Shown piece by piece: positions 23,109-32,355 of a DNA stretch of 64,000 nucleotides. Position 1 is the stretch's first letter; each line of letters begins with the position of its first letter. Source of the stretch: Collybiopsis luxurians FD-317 M1 (Eukaryota > Basidiomycota > Agaricomycetes > Agaricales > Omphalotaceae); NCBI GenBank assembly GCA_000827265.1, contig KN834835.1, forward strand, positions 168,440-232,439, in the 5' to 3' direction. A model generated the notes under the pieces. The model saw only the letters and a program-made list of their open reading frames with translations. It did no database searches and had not been told where the DNA came from. Made by a program: the position numbers and the translations under genes.

Positions 23109-25259
23109 CTATGCGAACCTTACATCTATGCCGGGAAATTCTTCTTTTTTTTATTCAACTCATACAATTTTGATGCGCAATTCAATGCTACATTCGATTG
23201 TTTTTACTATCCGGGTGGCAAGCCTTTTACAAGCACACAACAACATCAAATAAAGCTCGACCCTGAGCTCATATATAAGCAGATTACGGGTATCAAAGGC
23301 TTCAAGGCGCTGGTTCGGTATGTCCCTACTGCTCACCATTGCTGATTTCCCTTTGACATGTGTACTCGCAGCTTTGAACGATCTACAACTTCCACAACTC
23401 CTGCTCCTTCTCTGAGAGGGTACAAGCATGTCATAATTTCAAGCTGCTCATCCGTCGTTCTGGATTCAGCATCCGTAGGTGTTCTTGGAGCTTTAAGAAT
23501 GCTTGCTCACCTGTCGTTCTTTTCTCTGTCGTTCCTATGAACTGTCGTGACTGCCTGGCCTCTGGGATCGCAAATTAATCATGGAACGGAACTTGAAAGA
23601 CAATTTGCTCGACCCCAATATAGTCAGTCACGTATTTCTTGGATCGTTATTTAAACAGTGAAAGACACATTCAAACATAGAAAACTTGCCCATATACTTG
23701 GCAAAACAGTTCCCAGACACAAATCGTGAAAGATGGGTCGTTTGTTTGACGAGACGCGTACACGCGTTTGGTGTGGAGAAGAATGACGATCCTATGGCTG
23801 AACCAGTCCTGACAAAACTCCCGCTCAATAGCTGCCCGAAATGGGTAATGACCGACCCCGAGGTGACTGTGTCATTTGATAGTATCCAACAAATGGAAGG
23901 CCTAGGGTTTTTCTCGTGGATTACCAATGGCATGGTAGCGTAAATGCGTGCGCAAGTTATTCCGTCAGAATGCTATCCAGGGGGCAAGCCTTTCGTGAAG
24001 AAGCTGAAACAGATCAGGTACGGGGATCCACAACCAGATTTGAAGAACCCAACGGGACCACCGATACGTCAGAAGGGTGAAGGGTCATCGATGGATATGG
24101 GGTGGGGTGTGCTCGAAGAATTAGCGAGACGAGGGAAGTATGATGGAGATCACCAAGGCGTACCTGTGACGTTTCAGCGCAAGTTTACCGCGCATTATCT
24201 GCGAATATGGGTTCAGCGCTGGGGAAAAACCAAGCTGGGAATAAAATCATCTGGGATTTGAAACAGCAGTACCCAACTTCGAAGTTTCCACCATGGGTGT
24301 AGCCAGAGGCTGATTGAGCTGGTTGTTGTAGTACTTACAAGGTACTTGGCTTCCAGTAGTATGTACAGTATTGGCACCCCATAGAAGTCCTTTCCATTGT
24401 TGTGGTCTGGCAATGAGGAAATAAAATTGATCTTTCCTAAGCTGTATGTAGTCATAGTACGAATTCTCGAAGAAAACATAGCTATTATTAGGCCGGTTGC
24501 CGTTCCGATACAGAATTCCTGCGACATCAAGATCCTGCATCGCAATAATACGAAGATGCTTTATTGATGTACAATCTGTATACAGTATTTTGTTACGTGT
24601 GACGGGTGCGGCTACCGGTAGGTAAATTGTAATGTATTATATACAGAAAAAAGAGTGGTGTTAGTTCCACTATCGCTGGTATAAGCATACGAATCGTGAT
24701 CACCTCTGACCAGGTAGCCCCCCTGATCCAGAGCCAGAAGAAATTTTCGGTACTCTACCCGAAAGACGCTAAACTCAACGTGGAGACGAGCTACTATAGA
24801 TTCTGAACTTGATCCTAATAGCCTGCGCAAGAAAGAGTGTTGCTTCATTTCTAACTCTTTCTTGGCTTTAACATCGATATCCAGAATGATATGGCAGCCG
24901 TCAGTCGGTGGAGTGTTCAGTTGGCAGTCCACCGGGGCCGTATATAACTAGCAACCAATCTTCAGTGGCAGCTTCCTACGTCTGATATATAATTCCAAGT
25001 TGCCGCACGCTGGCTGACAAATAACAGAGAAGAGCGATCTCTTCTGGCTGTTGAATTGTTGAACAGATCGTGTCATTCATCAAGTAGTTATGTTTCAGCA
25101 TACTTGATAGTGATTGTGCCTTTATTCCCTCCCACATTCCATTAAGTTCACCACAAGAGAACACTACTTGTACTTCGCTCGCACTAATATCTGTGTTTAG
25201 GTCACTACTTAAGCACTGAATTCCGTCAGTTGTGCCGGTATCACATAATAGAGAGCAGC
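23109..25259. other. Intergenic with unassigned frames
   Basis: The motif YPGGKPF appears twice on the plus strand (about 23208 and 23973), in frames of 60-105 aa that run towards 23345 and 24261. This may mark a duplicated and decayed gene that I do not recognise. Minus-strand frames at 24247-24540 and 24612-24932 have no family pattern, and the second lacks an ATG. No complete gene could be built. Confidence 0.35.
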
Positions 25260-25267
25260 TTCAAAGC

Positions 25268-25886
25268 CAGTGTTGCCGCGGTTCGGTTCGGTTCGCGAAC
25301 CTGCCATTTTTGGTGGACCTGAACCTAAACCTCAAGGTTCAGTTCAGCATTTGTTGAACCTTGAACCTGAGGTTCGGTCCAGGTTCAGAACTGGGTTCGA
25401 ACCTCCGAACCTTCAAAATTTCAGATTGAATAGATGAGCACTTTTTAAGCTCCATAACTTGAATTTTTGCTACCCATACATATTTATTCACTCAAAATGG
25501 GCCTGTCAGGTTGTTAAATAGTCCTATAGATCAGCTTTTATCTCAATTACTGAGAGTAAGTATGTAATAGCATATCATATAACAAGATTTAAAGTTGTTC
25601 ACTTAGAAACTCGATTGAGGATGTATTTTCTACCTTAATATGAGTTACTAACCTTAGAAGAGATGAAAAAAATCAATCTGCCTCTTTCAGATACATATTT
25701 TGGCCTGCAAACTGTTGCAGGTTCGGTTCAGATTCAGAGGTTCAGTTCAGGTTCACCACCACCCGAACCTTGAACCTCCAAGTTCGCGAACCTTCAAGGG
25801 TTTACTGAACCTGAACCTGAACCTTGGGTCCAGTTCAGGTTCGCACCGGGTTCAGTAGGTTCACGCACCGAACCGCGGCAACACTG
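25268..25886. mobile_element. hAT-type MITE, 619 bp
   Basis: Non-coding element with 19 bp perfect terminal inverted repeats. The left end reads CAGTGTTGCCGCGGTTCGG and the right end is its exact reverse complement. The flanks 25260-25267 and 25887-25894 are identical (TTCAAAGC), an 8 bp target duplication as made by hAT transposases. CAG at the outer end is also typical of hAT. Both subterminal zones (25275-25420 and 25720-25870) are packed with GGTTC/GAACC motifs in both orientations, while the centre is AT-rich. It has no transposase frame, so it would need an element elsewhere to move. The undisrupted leader sequence is recognisable on both sides. Confidence 0.88.
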
Positions 25887-25894
25887 TTCAAAGC

Positions 25895-26094
25895 CGGTGT
25901 CGCCCGTCAGTGAAGGGCGTTCAACTGCTTTGAATTACGATTGAGCTGGTCGCCTCCAGCATATATTCATCAATCATGATAATCTTCCCGTACTGGTGAT
26001 ACAAAAATCAAGACAGTAACTGTAAGTATCCATCGTTTGCTTCTTAACCAAGTCGTTGGAGCGACTCCTCCTGCCTTGACTTTTAGCCGTGAAC
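25895..26094 (+). promoter_or_regulatory. Leader of cassette copy B
   Basis: Repeats the leader seen at 19930-20130 and 29170-29390 (AATCATGATAATC.TCCC.TACTG, GTAAGTATCCATCGTTTGCTT). This conservation across copies, immediately before the signal exon, suggests the cassette promoter. No clear TATA box was found. Confidence 0.45.
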
Positions 26095-27653
26095 ATGACG
26101 CTGGCCTGGTGTCTCTTGAGCTGGTAAGTCACTTCAATATAGGATACATCTCTCTGGCTCATGGCGATTGCTTCACTGAAAGGGTGCTTCTCGCGACTGC
26201 ACAAAATAACTTCATTCCAGAGTTACCACCCATTGGAACATTGACTCCAGGACAGACCGTCAGTTGGACGATAAATGGATCCCCAAATAACTTTGCCGCG
26301 ATATTCCGCGAGGGTGACCTGGTCTTGACTGCAACTACTGTTCACCCTAGTCAAGGCCAACTTGACTTCTCTTTAGTGATTCCGACGGCATTACCGTGAG
26401 AACAACTGCTTAACATTCACCACGAAGAACACTTAAACTGACTGAAATGCATCATTAATGGAACGGAAATTGATTTAGGGTTCAGCCTTCTAGGTGGTGG
26501 ATTATTTCCTACTGAAGGGGTTCGCTCTAGCGGTGTCATCTACAAGTTCAAGGTCTGCACTGTATCAAGCAATATAAAACAATATGCTTACACTTTCTCA
26601 GTGCTGTACAATCACTTTTGGATCCCATTTCGAGTCCCGGTACAAGGTGAGAAAATCGCGTAGGATGTAGCCAAAAATGTGTCTTACATTTTGCCCAGTA
26701 CAACTCATCCCTCCTCGTACGTCCCCGGTTCCTTTGATGGATGGATATGAGGACTTATCTTCAAACCAGGTAATCAACGAAATCGGGAGGCTCTACATCG
26801 TCAGTCATTTGAAGTCATTCCTTATTCAATCAGTTACTCATTGCGTAGAAGTCGCACAGAAACTGCCTCATTCACTCCGACCAGCCTGACGGCTTCACTA
26901 ACACAGACTAGCCTTACGGCTCCGCTGACACCGACTAACTTGACTCCGCTGACGCCGACCAGCCAGACTGCTCCTCTGACACTGACTAGCTTGACTCCGT
27001 TGACGCCGACTAGACAGACTGCTCCGCTGACACCGACTCACCTGACAACTCCTAAAGTGACTCACAGTCCTGATATTATCGGCGGTGCTGTGAGAGGTGT
27101 AGGACTGCTCCTCCTCCTCATCGGAGCTATCCTGCTTTGCCGCCGCTACCGCACCCGACGTTTCGCAACGGTTCAACAAATCAGACCCGCGGTTGTCCAT
27201 GGAACTGTCTCACCTTTCGCGAGTAGTCAAGCCACATCTTATCTTCCAGAGAAACGCAGCATCCCAGAAACAGGGGACGAGGAGAATCTCATCCCTTCTC
27301 AATCTAATCGTATGCAGAGAGCACCTCATCTTCCACAAAAGTATCGGCCTACACAAAACTGGAGGCCAAAAAACTTTCCAGAAGCGGAGACCGAAGAGAA
27401 CGCCATCCCAACAACGCTTTCAACCCAATCCACTCGTATGCAGGGGATTCATTCAATACTCACGAGGGTATCCCTGAATAGCTTGACAGAGCTTTCGAGT
27501 GTTGGGCAAGAGATAAGGCGGAGCAATATCAATCCCGGAGCCAGGGAGTTTCGTCACCAAGATAGTGGGTGGAGAGATCTAGCTGCGGCTCGAGATCTCG
27601 ATTCAGGAAACGAGAATGTAATTGAGCTTCCTCCGGACTACTCTGCAGTATGA
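26095..27653 (+). CDS. Cassette copy B: single-pass surface protein with PPxY tail
   Basis: Exon 1 (26095-26123) and exon 2 (26183-26395) join in phase to give the signal peptide MTLAWCLLSWVLLATA, followed by a beta-type extracellular domain (PPIGTLTPGQTVSWTING) that recalls the Ig-like fungal wall-protein domains of the Kre9/Knh1 type. One to three short exons follow between about 26480 and 26720, with uncertain edges. The long last exon (from 26849) holds a Thr/Leu/Pro-rich stalk, one TM helix (GVGLLLLLIGAILLC), a basic stop-transfer (RRYRTRR) and a cytosolic tail of about 170 residues ending VIELPPDYSAV. PPDY is a PPxY motif, the ligand of WW domains in Rsp5-type ubiquitin ligases and adaptors. 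Of the three copies this is the only one without visible lesions. It is convergent with the soluble gene 28028-28741. The function is unknown. Confidence 0.72.
26873..27056 (+). repeat. Coding minisatellite in the stalk
   Basis: Degenerate tandem units of about 24-27 bp encode variants of TSLTAPLTP and TSLTPLTP, roughly seven copies. They form the extracellular stalk of copy B. In copy A this segment is only a short Ser/Thr/Pro linker, and in copy C it is interrupted by a stop, so the array expanded after duplication. O-mannosylation is likely, given the threonine density. Confidence 0.7.
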
Positions 27654-28027
27654 TACTGTTTTGTCGATTAGATAATTAGTTTATGGTCAGCAATTCGCGA
27701 ATGCTGTTCGGACTATTTCCTTGTTACGCAAACAGGGTGCTTTATCTCTCAAAAAGACGAATAGTTCGTCTTCAATATCGGCTGCCTCTCTGTCTGTTTT
27801 CTACTCGTGTCAAAGAACATCAGAAGACACAGGAGCTGAAAAGGCCGTACACATTGTCTTCCGACCTGCGATCTGAAAGTAGACGTTTTACCGCGTGTTG
27901 TTCAGGAGAACCAGGAGATGATAATCCAACAGTGGAAGACATCGACTACGCGGAAAATCGCGACAATATTCTACAAGTACAACGACAAGAAGAATGTACC
28001 TTTGGTAAACCCTTCCTGTGTACGAAA

Positions 28028-28741
28028 TCACTTAGCTTCCCCAACCAAAGACTCGACAATCTCTACCGCGCGCTTGAACTGAGCCTTTTGCTCGGGCGTA
28101 GCTTGAACCGAGCTCGAGCTGTACATACAGAACAAAGAGAGGTGTTAGTGCAACTATCACTGGTTTCAGCACTATGCGCGTCCACTCACCCGGGCCCTCC
28201 ACTAACCCCACTCATTCCCCCATTAAACCACTGCAAATCATCACTTCCCCAAAAGATACTAGTATCTAAACCGTAGATATCCTCGCTCCCAGGTGGCTGC
28301 TCAGTCGGTAGCTTCTTGAGTATTCCGTGAAGCTCGTCCATCCAAGCCTCCGCTGACTCAGTAGTGTCGGAACCTGAAATGAAATCGATCAAGAGGATAA
28401 CCAAAAGGGTGGCCATTTAGGTAAGTTCCGGCCTATGATCCCACAACGATAACTGCGATATCTTACCAGATAACTTGACTTGAGTTCCTTGGCCCAGACT
28501 CTTTGGCGCAAAGCTCCCTAAGTCTGGAGTACCATCTGCCCTTGAAGCTGAGGAGATGTTCAAGGTGTCGGCATTCTCAGTACGAGTAATGGTGGCAATG
28601 AATGAAGGCGTTGGAGGGGCAAATCCGCCGGTAATGCCTGTTAAAAACAGTTTCGGAAGACCAATGAGCGAAAGCGCAAAGACTGATCTAGTTGCAGTCC
28701 GTACCTTTCTGCAATCGCAGCGAATACTCTGCAGGAGCCAT
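28028..28741 (-). CDS. Cassette copy B: soluble partner, 160 aa
   Basis: Four minus-strand exons fit in phase: 28741-28705, 28637-28467, 28373-28190 and 28118-28028. The protein starts MAPAEYSLRLQK. It has a central LPTEQPPGSEDIYGLDTSIF segment, which is also conserved in copy C, and ends FKRAVEIVESLVGEAK. There is no signal peptide or TM segment, so it is probably cytosolic. The pattern recalls small conserved basidiomycete proteins of unknown function; no catalytic motif is visible. Exon lengths (37, 171, 184, 91) are identical to those in copy C at 31282-32001, which supports the model strongly. A TATA box lies 50 bp upstream. It is convergent with the surface-protein gene, whose stop codon lies 375 bp from its own. 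Confidence 0.82.
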
Positions 28742-28790
28742 GATGGGTGTTCGAGTGGTGTGGTGTTAAATCGGAATCGATAAACGGTCC

Positions 28791-28797
28791 TTATATA
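28791..28797 (-). promoter_or_regulatory. TATA box of the copy B soluble gene
   Basis: TATATAA on the minus strand, 50 bp before the ATG. It is conserved at the same distance in copy C (32051-32057). Confidence 0.65.
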
Positions 28798-29398
28798 TCT
28801 TTCGGGGTCGGATATTAATGCGATATGACCCGATAGACCTATATACTAAGATAGCACGGCTGTACGTTGAAAGGCCTTGGATTAGCCTAGATGAGGATGG
28901 AGGCGGTTGGAGGAAGAAGAATGACGTTGATGAAGCGCCCATTGAGCGCCATCGCGACTCGAAATAAGCGCCACGGTGCCCCACATCGCGGTATAGTCGC
29001 TCGACTATGGTTGAGTACGCATAGCCTTGACAGCATTGGGCCTCTTGATCTCATCCTTATTCGGTTGATCTAAACATAAGTATGCGGACACAAGTAATTT
29101 GTGCTCACGATTATCTGTGCCTATTTACGTACTAGGTCGTAGTCATGTCGGTATCGGATGAAGGGGGAAAGTTACAAAGCCAGCGCCGCCAATTTGGTAG
29201 AAAGTGTTGAGCTGCTTTAAGTTACGATCGCGCTGGTTGCCTCAAGACGGCGAATCAGATCTTCAACAGTCGTGATGGTCCTCCCGTATTGCTACTGGCG
29301 ATAGAAAAACTAACAGAGCAACTTGAAATATCCATTGTTTGCTTCTTACTGCTTCTTACTCGACCTGCAGGCTCCTCCTTCCTTGACTGATCTTTATC
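28798..29398. other. Intergenic between cassettes B and C
   Basis: 28798-29000 is duplicated at 32058-32240 (shared GATATGACCCGATAGAC, GGATTAGCCTAGATG.GGATGGAGG and AATAAGCGCCACGGTGCCCC), the outer promoter flank of the soluble gene. 29170-29390 is the leader of copy C. No gene is seen. Confidence 0.55.
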
Positions 29399-30768
29399 AT
29401 GACGCTGGCTTCGTGTCTCTTGCTGGTAAGCCACTTCAATATAGCATACATCTCTTTAACTCATGACAATTGCCCCTTTGAAAGGGCGCTTCTCGCGACT
29501 GCAAAAATTGACTATATTCCAGAATTACCACCTATTAGAACTGTGACTACAGGCCAGATCGTCACTTGGCGATGAATAGATCCCCACTACAATTGGCCGC
29601 GATATTCGGCGACGGTAACCTGGTGACCAGGTCCTGGTCTTTACTGCAACTACTATCGTCCCTGTTTTAGATCAACTTGAGTTCTCTTCATTAATTCCGA
29701 CGGCATTAACGTGAGCATAACTGCTTAGCATTCACCACGAAGAATGCTCGTGCGGACTGAAAAGCATCACTGGTGGAACTGAGTTTGATTTAGGGGTCAG
29801 CATTCTAACTCTTAGATTACTTCCTTCTGCAACATTCGGTCTTGAGGTGCCATCTAATAATAGTACAAGATTTGCAGTGTATCGGACAGTATAGGATAAC
29901 GTGCTTACGTCCTTTCTTGACCAGTGCACCCTCTGTTTTAGGTAGTACTTTGATTCCCGGTACAAGGTGAGTCGAGCGGGAAGTAGCCAAAAATGCGTCT
30001 TACATTCTGTCCGGCACAACTCCTCCCCCCCTAGTCCCCTTAATAGAAGGGTATAAGGACTCATCTTCAAACCAGGCAAGCGATGGGCTTCGGAGGCTCT
30101 TTATCGTCAGTCATTTCAAGCCATTCCTTATTCCATTACTTACCGATCGCGTAGGGGTTCTGCAGAAACTGTATCAACGATTTTGCTCACACCAACTGGC
30201 CCGACGGCTTGACACAGACGGACTAATTCGACGACGACCAAAGTGAATCACAGTCCTGGTATTACCAGCGGTGTCGTGGGAGGTGTAGGACTTCTTTTCC
30301 TCATCGGAGCTATTTTGCTCTGCCGTCGCTACCATGCTCCGCGTCGACGCTCCGCAACAGTGCAGCAAATCAGTGCCGTGGTTGGTCATGACATTGATGA
30401 GAATTCTTTGAATGTGACTATCTCACCTTTCGCCAATACCCACAACTCATCTTCCAGAAAACCGCCACCGCACAAAAAACTTGAGGCTCGGAAACATCCC
30501 AGAAACGGAGACCGATGAGAATGCCATCCTAGCAACTTCTTCATCTCAATCCAATCGTATGCAAGGGATTTGTTCGGTACCCAGGAGAATCTCTATGAAT
30601 AGATGAACAGAACTCCTCAGTATTGAATTAGAGATAAGGCAGAGCAATCGTAGAGTCAGGGAAGTTTCTCACCAGGATACTGGATGGAGAGATCTGGCTG
30701 TGGCTCGAGATCGAGATTCCGGCAGCGAGGATGTGATTGAGCTTTCCCCGGACTATTCTTCAGTATGA
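29399..30768 (+). pseudogene. Cassette copy C: surface-protein pseudogene
   Basis: It keeps the layout of copy B: signal exon from 29399, extracellular domain, stalk, TM segment (VVGGVGLLFLIGAILLC at about 30265-30320) and tail ending VIELSPDYSSV. Lesions include two bases missing from the signal exon relative to copy B, an in-frame stop soon after the TTGQIVTW segment (about 29574), a stop in the stalk (about 30212) and a stop in the tail (about 30516). The PPxY motif is also lost (SPDY). Its partner gene at 31282-32001 remains intact. Confidence 0.72.
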
Positions 30769-31281
30769 TAAGGTGTGTTGTGGAATGAATAAATAGTTTA
30801 CTGTTAGTGAATCACATTTGAATAAAAATTCCAGCGCAGGGGCAGTTGCTACATCAATTCTCGAATGCTACTCGGATTGTTACCTTGTTCTCAAATGCTG
30901 TCTAGACTGTTTCCTTGTAACCCAAACTCGGTGCTTTATTGCTCAAATGGATAGGTTGTCTTCAAGATTGGCTGCCACCTGGACTGCTGGTACCGAATGT
31001 CTCCGTGTATTCTCTACCAGTGTCACAGAAAACCAGAAGAAAGAAGAATTGAAAAGTCTGTACAGCGTGTCTATCGACCTGCCATCTGTAATAGTTGGAG
31101 AGTAGACGCTTTACTTTATGTCACTCGGAAGAACCAGGAGATGACAATCCGACAGTGGAAGACATAGAATACAAATATAATCGTAAAAATAATCTACAAG
31201 TATAATGCCAAGAACAATGTACCTTTGGTAAACCCTTCCTGTGCAAGAACCCGACACGCAGTTACTTGGCTCGACTAGAAA
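30769..31281. repeat. Cassette spacer, copy C
   Basis: Similar to 27660-28030 and 21950-22400 (shared CTCGGTGCTTTAT, GGCTGCCAC, AGAACCAGGAGATGACAATCC and GTACCTTTGGTAAACC). It is the convergent intergenic spacer that duplicated with the genes. No gene is seen. Confidence 0.55.
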
Positions 31282-32001
31282 TCACTTGGCTTCGTCAACT
31301 AACGACTTGACAATCTCCACTGCACGCTTGAACTGAGCCTTTTGCGCAGGCGTAGCTTGAACGGAGCTCGATCTGCACATACAGAACAAAGAAAGGTGTT
31401 AATTCAACTATCACTGGTATTTGTATCGCGCGTATCCACTCACCCAGGAAATCCACTAACACCACTCTCCCCTCCATTAAACCATTGAAAGTCACTGCTT
31501 CCCCAAAATATACTAGTATCCAAACCGTAGATATCCTCGCTTCCAGGCGGCTGCTCAGTCGGTAGCTCCTTGAGTGTTCGGTAAAGCTCGTCCATCAATG
31601 CTTCGGCAGATTCAGTAGTGTCGGAACCTAGAATAAAAGCAATCAAGAGGACAGCCAAGAGGACAGCCATAGAGGTAAGTTCCGGCCTTAGCCTATGATC
31701 CGACAGCGAGAACTGCGATACTTTACCTGGTAACTTGACCTGAGCACCTTGACCCAAAGTCTTTGGCACAAAGTTTCCTAAATCAGGAGTCCCATCTACT
31801 CTTGAGGCGACAGCGATGTTCAGGATATCGGAATTCTTAGGTCGTGTAATGGTTGCAACGAGTGAAGGCAGGGGAAGTATAATACCACCAGTTATGCCTG
31901 ATCGAGACAGATTTTAAAGGCCAATGAGTGAAAGTACAAAGACTGATCCAATAGAAACCTATACCTTTCTGGAATCGCAATGAGTATTCTGCAGGAGCCA
32001 T
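31282..32001 (-). CDS. Cassette copy C: soluble partner, 160 aa
   Basis: Paralogue of 28028-28741 with the same four exons and identical exon lengths: 32001-31965, 31897-31727, 31627-31444 and 31372-31282. The reading frame is intact. It starts MAPAEYSLRFQK, keeps LPTEQPPGSEDIYGLDTSIF unchanged, and ends FKRAVEIVKSLVDEAK. Variation is concentrated in exon 2 (GITGGIILPLPSLVATITR against GITGGFAPPTPSFIATITR). There is no signal peptide. It remains intact although the neighbouring surface-protein copy is dead, so it is presumably useful on its own or to copy B. The function is unknown. Confidence 0.82.
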
Positions 32002-32050
32002 GATGGTTGTTCAGGTGGTATGGTGTTAAATCGGCATCGATGGGCGGTCT

Positions 32051-32057
32051 TTATATA
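32051..32057 (-). promoter_or_regulatory. TATA box of the copy C soluble gene
   Basis: TATATAA on the minus strand, 50 bp before the ATG, matching copy B. Confidence 0.65.
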
Positions 32058-32355
32058 CCTTTCTGTGCCGGGTATTAGTACGATATGACCCGATAGACAC
32101 GGATAGTACGGCTGTACGTTAAAAGACCCTGGATTAGCCTAGATGGGGATGGAGGTAGATGGAGGAAGAAGGACGACGTTGAAAAAGCGCCCTTGAGCGA
32201 TTACTCTCGAAATAAGCGCCACGGTGCCCCACTGACAATGTATATTCGCCTAAGGTTCTTCTGGTAGCATTGATAGTATACGGTAATCTAGAATCTATGG
32301 TCTAAGCTCGATAGTCTATATTCTATACATTCTATAATCTATAGTTCGAAAATCA
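32058..32355. other. Cassette flank and TCTATA-rich tract
   Basis: 32058-32240 repeats 28798-29000. From about 32275 to 32370 the sequence is a degenerate run of TCTATA/ATCTAT motifs that reaches the 3' end of the F-box gene. Confidence 0.5.

Noticed and set aside
22887..23345. 152 aa plus-strand frame
   Set aside because: Its first half is antisense to the hydrophobic minus-strand gene, which has a better protein pattern. Only the YPGGKPF end was kept as an observation.
24612..24932. 106 aa minus-strand frame
   Set aside because: It begins with GTG rather than ATG, has no family pattern, and no splice partners were found.
26898..27200. 100 aa minus-strand serine/arginine-rich frame
   Set aside because: Antisense shadow of the threonine-rich stalk minisatellite.
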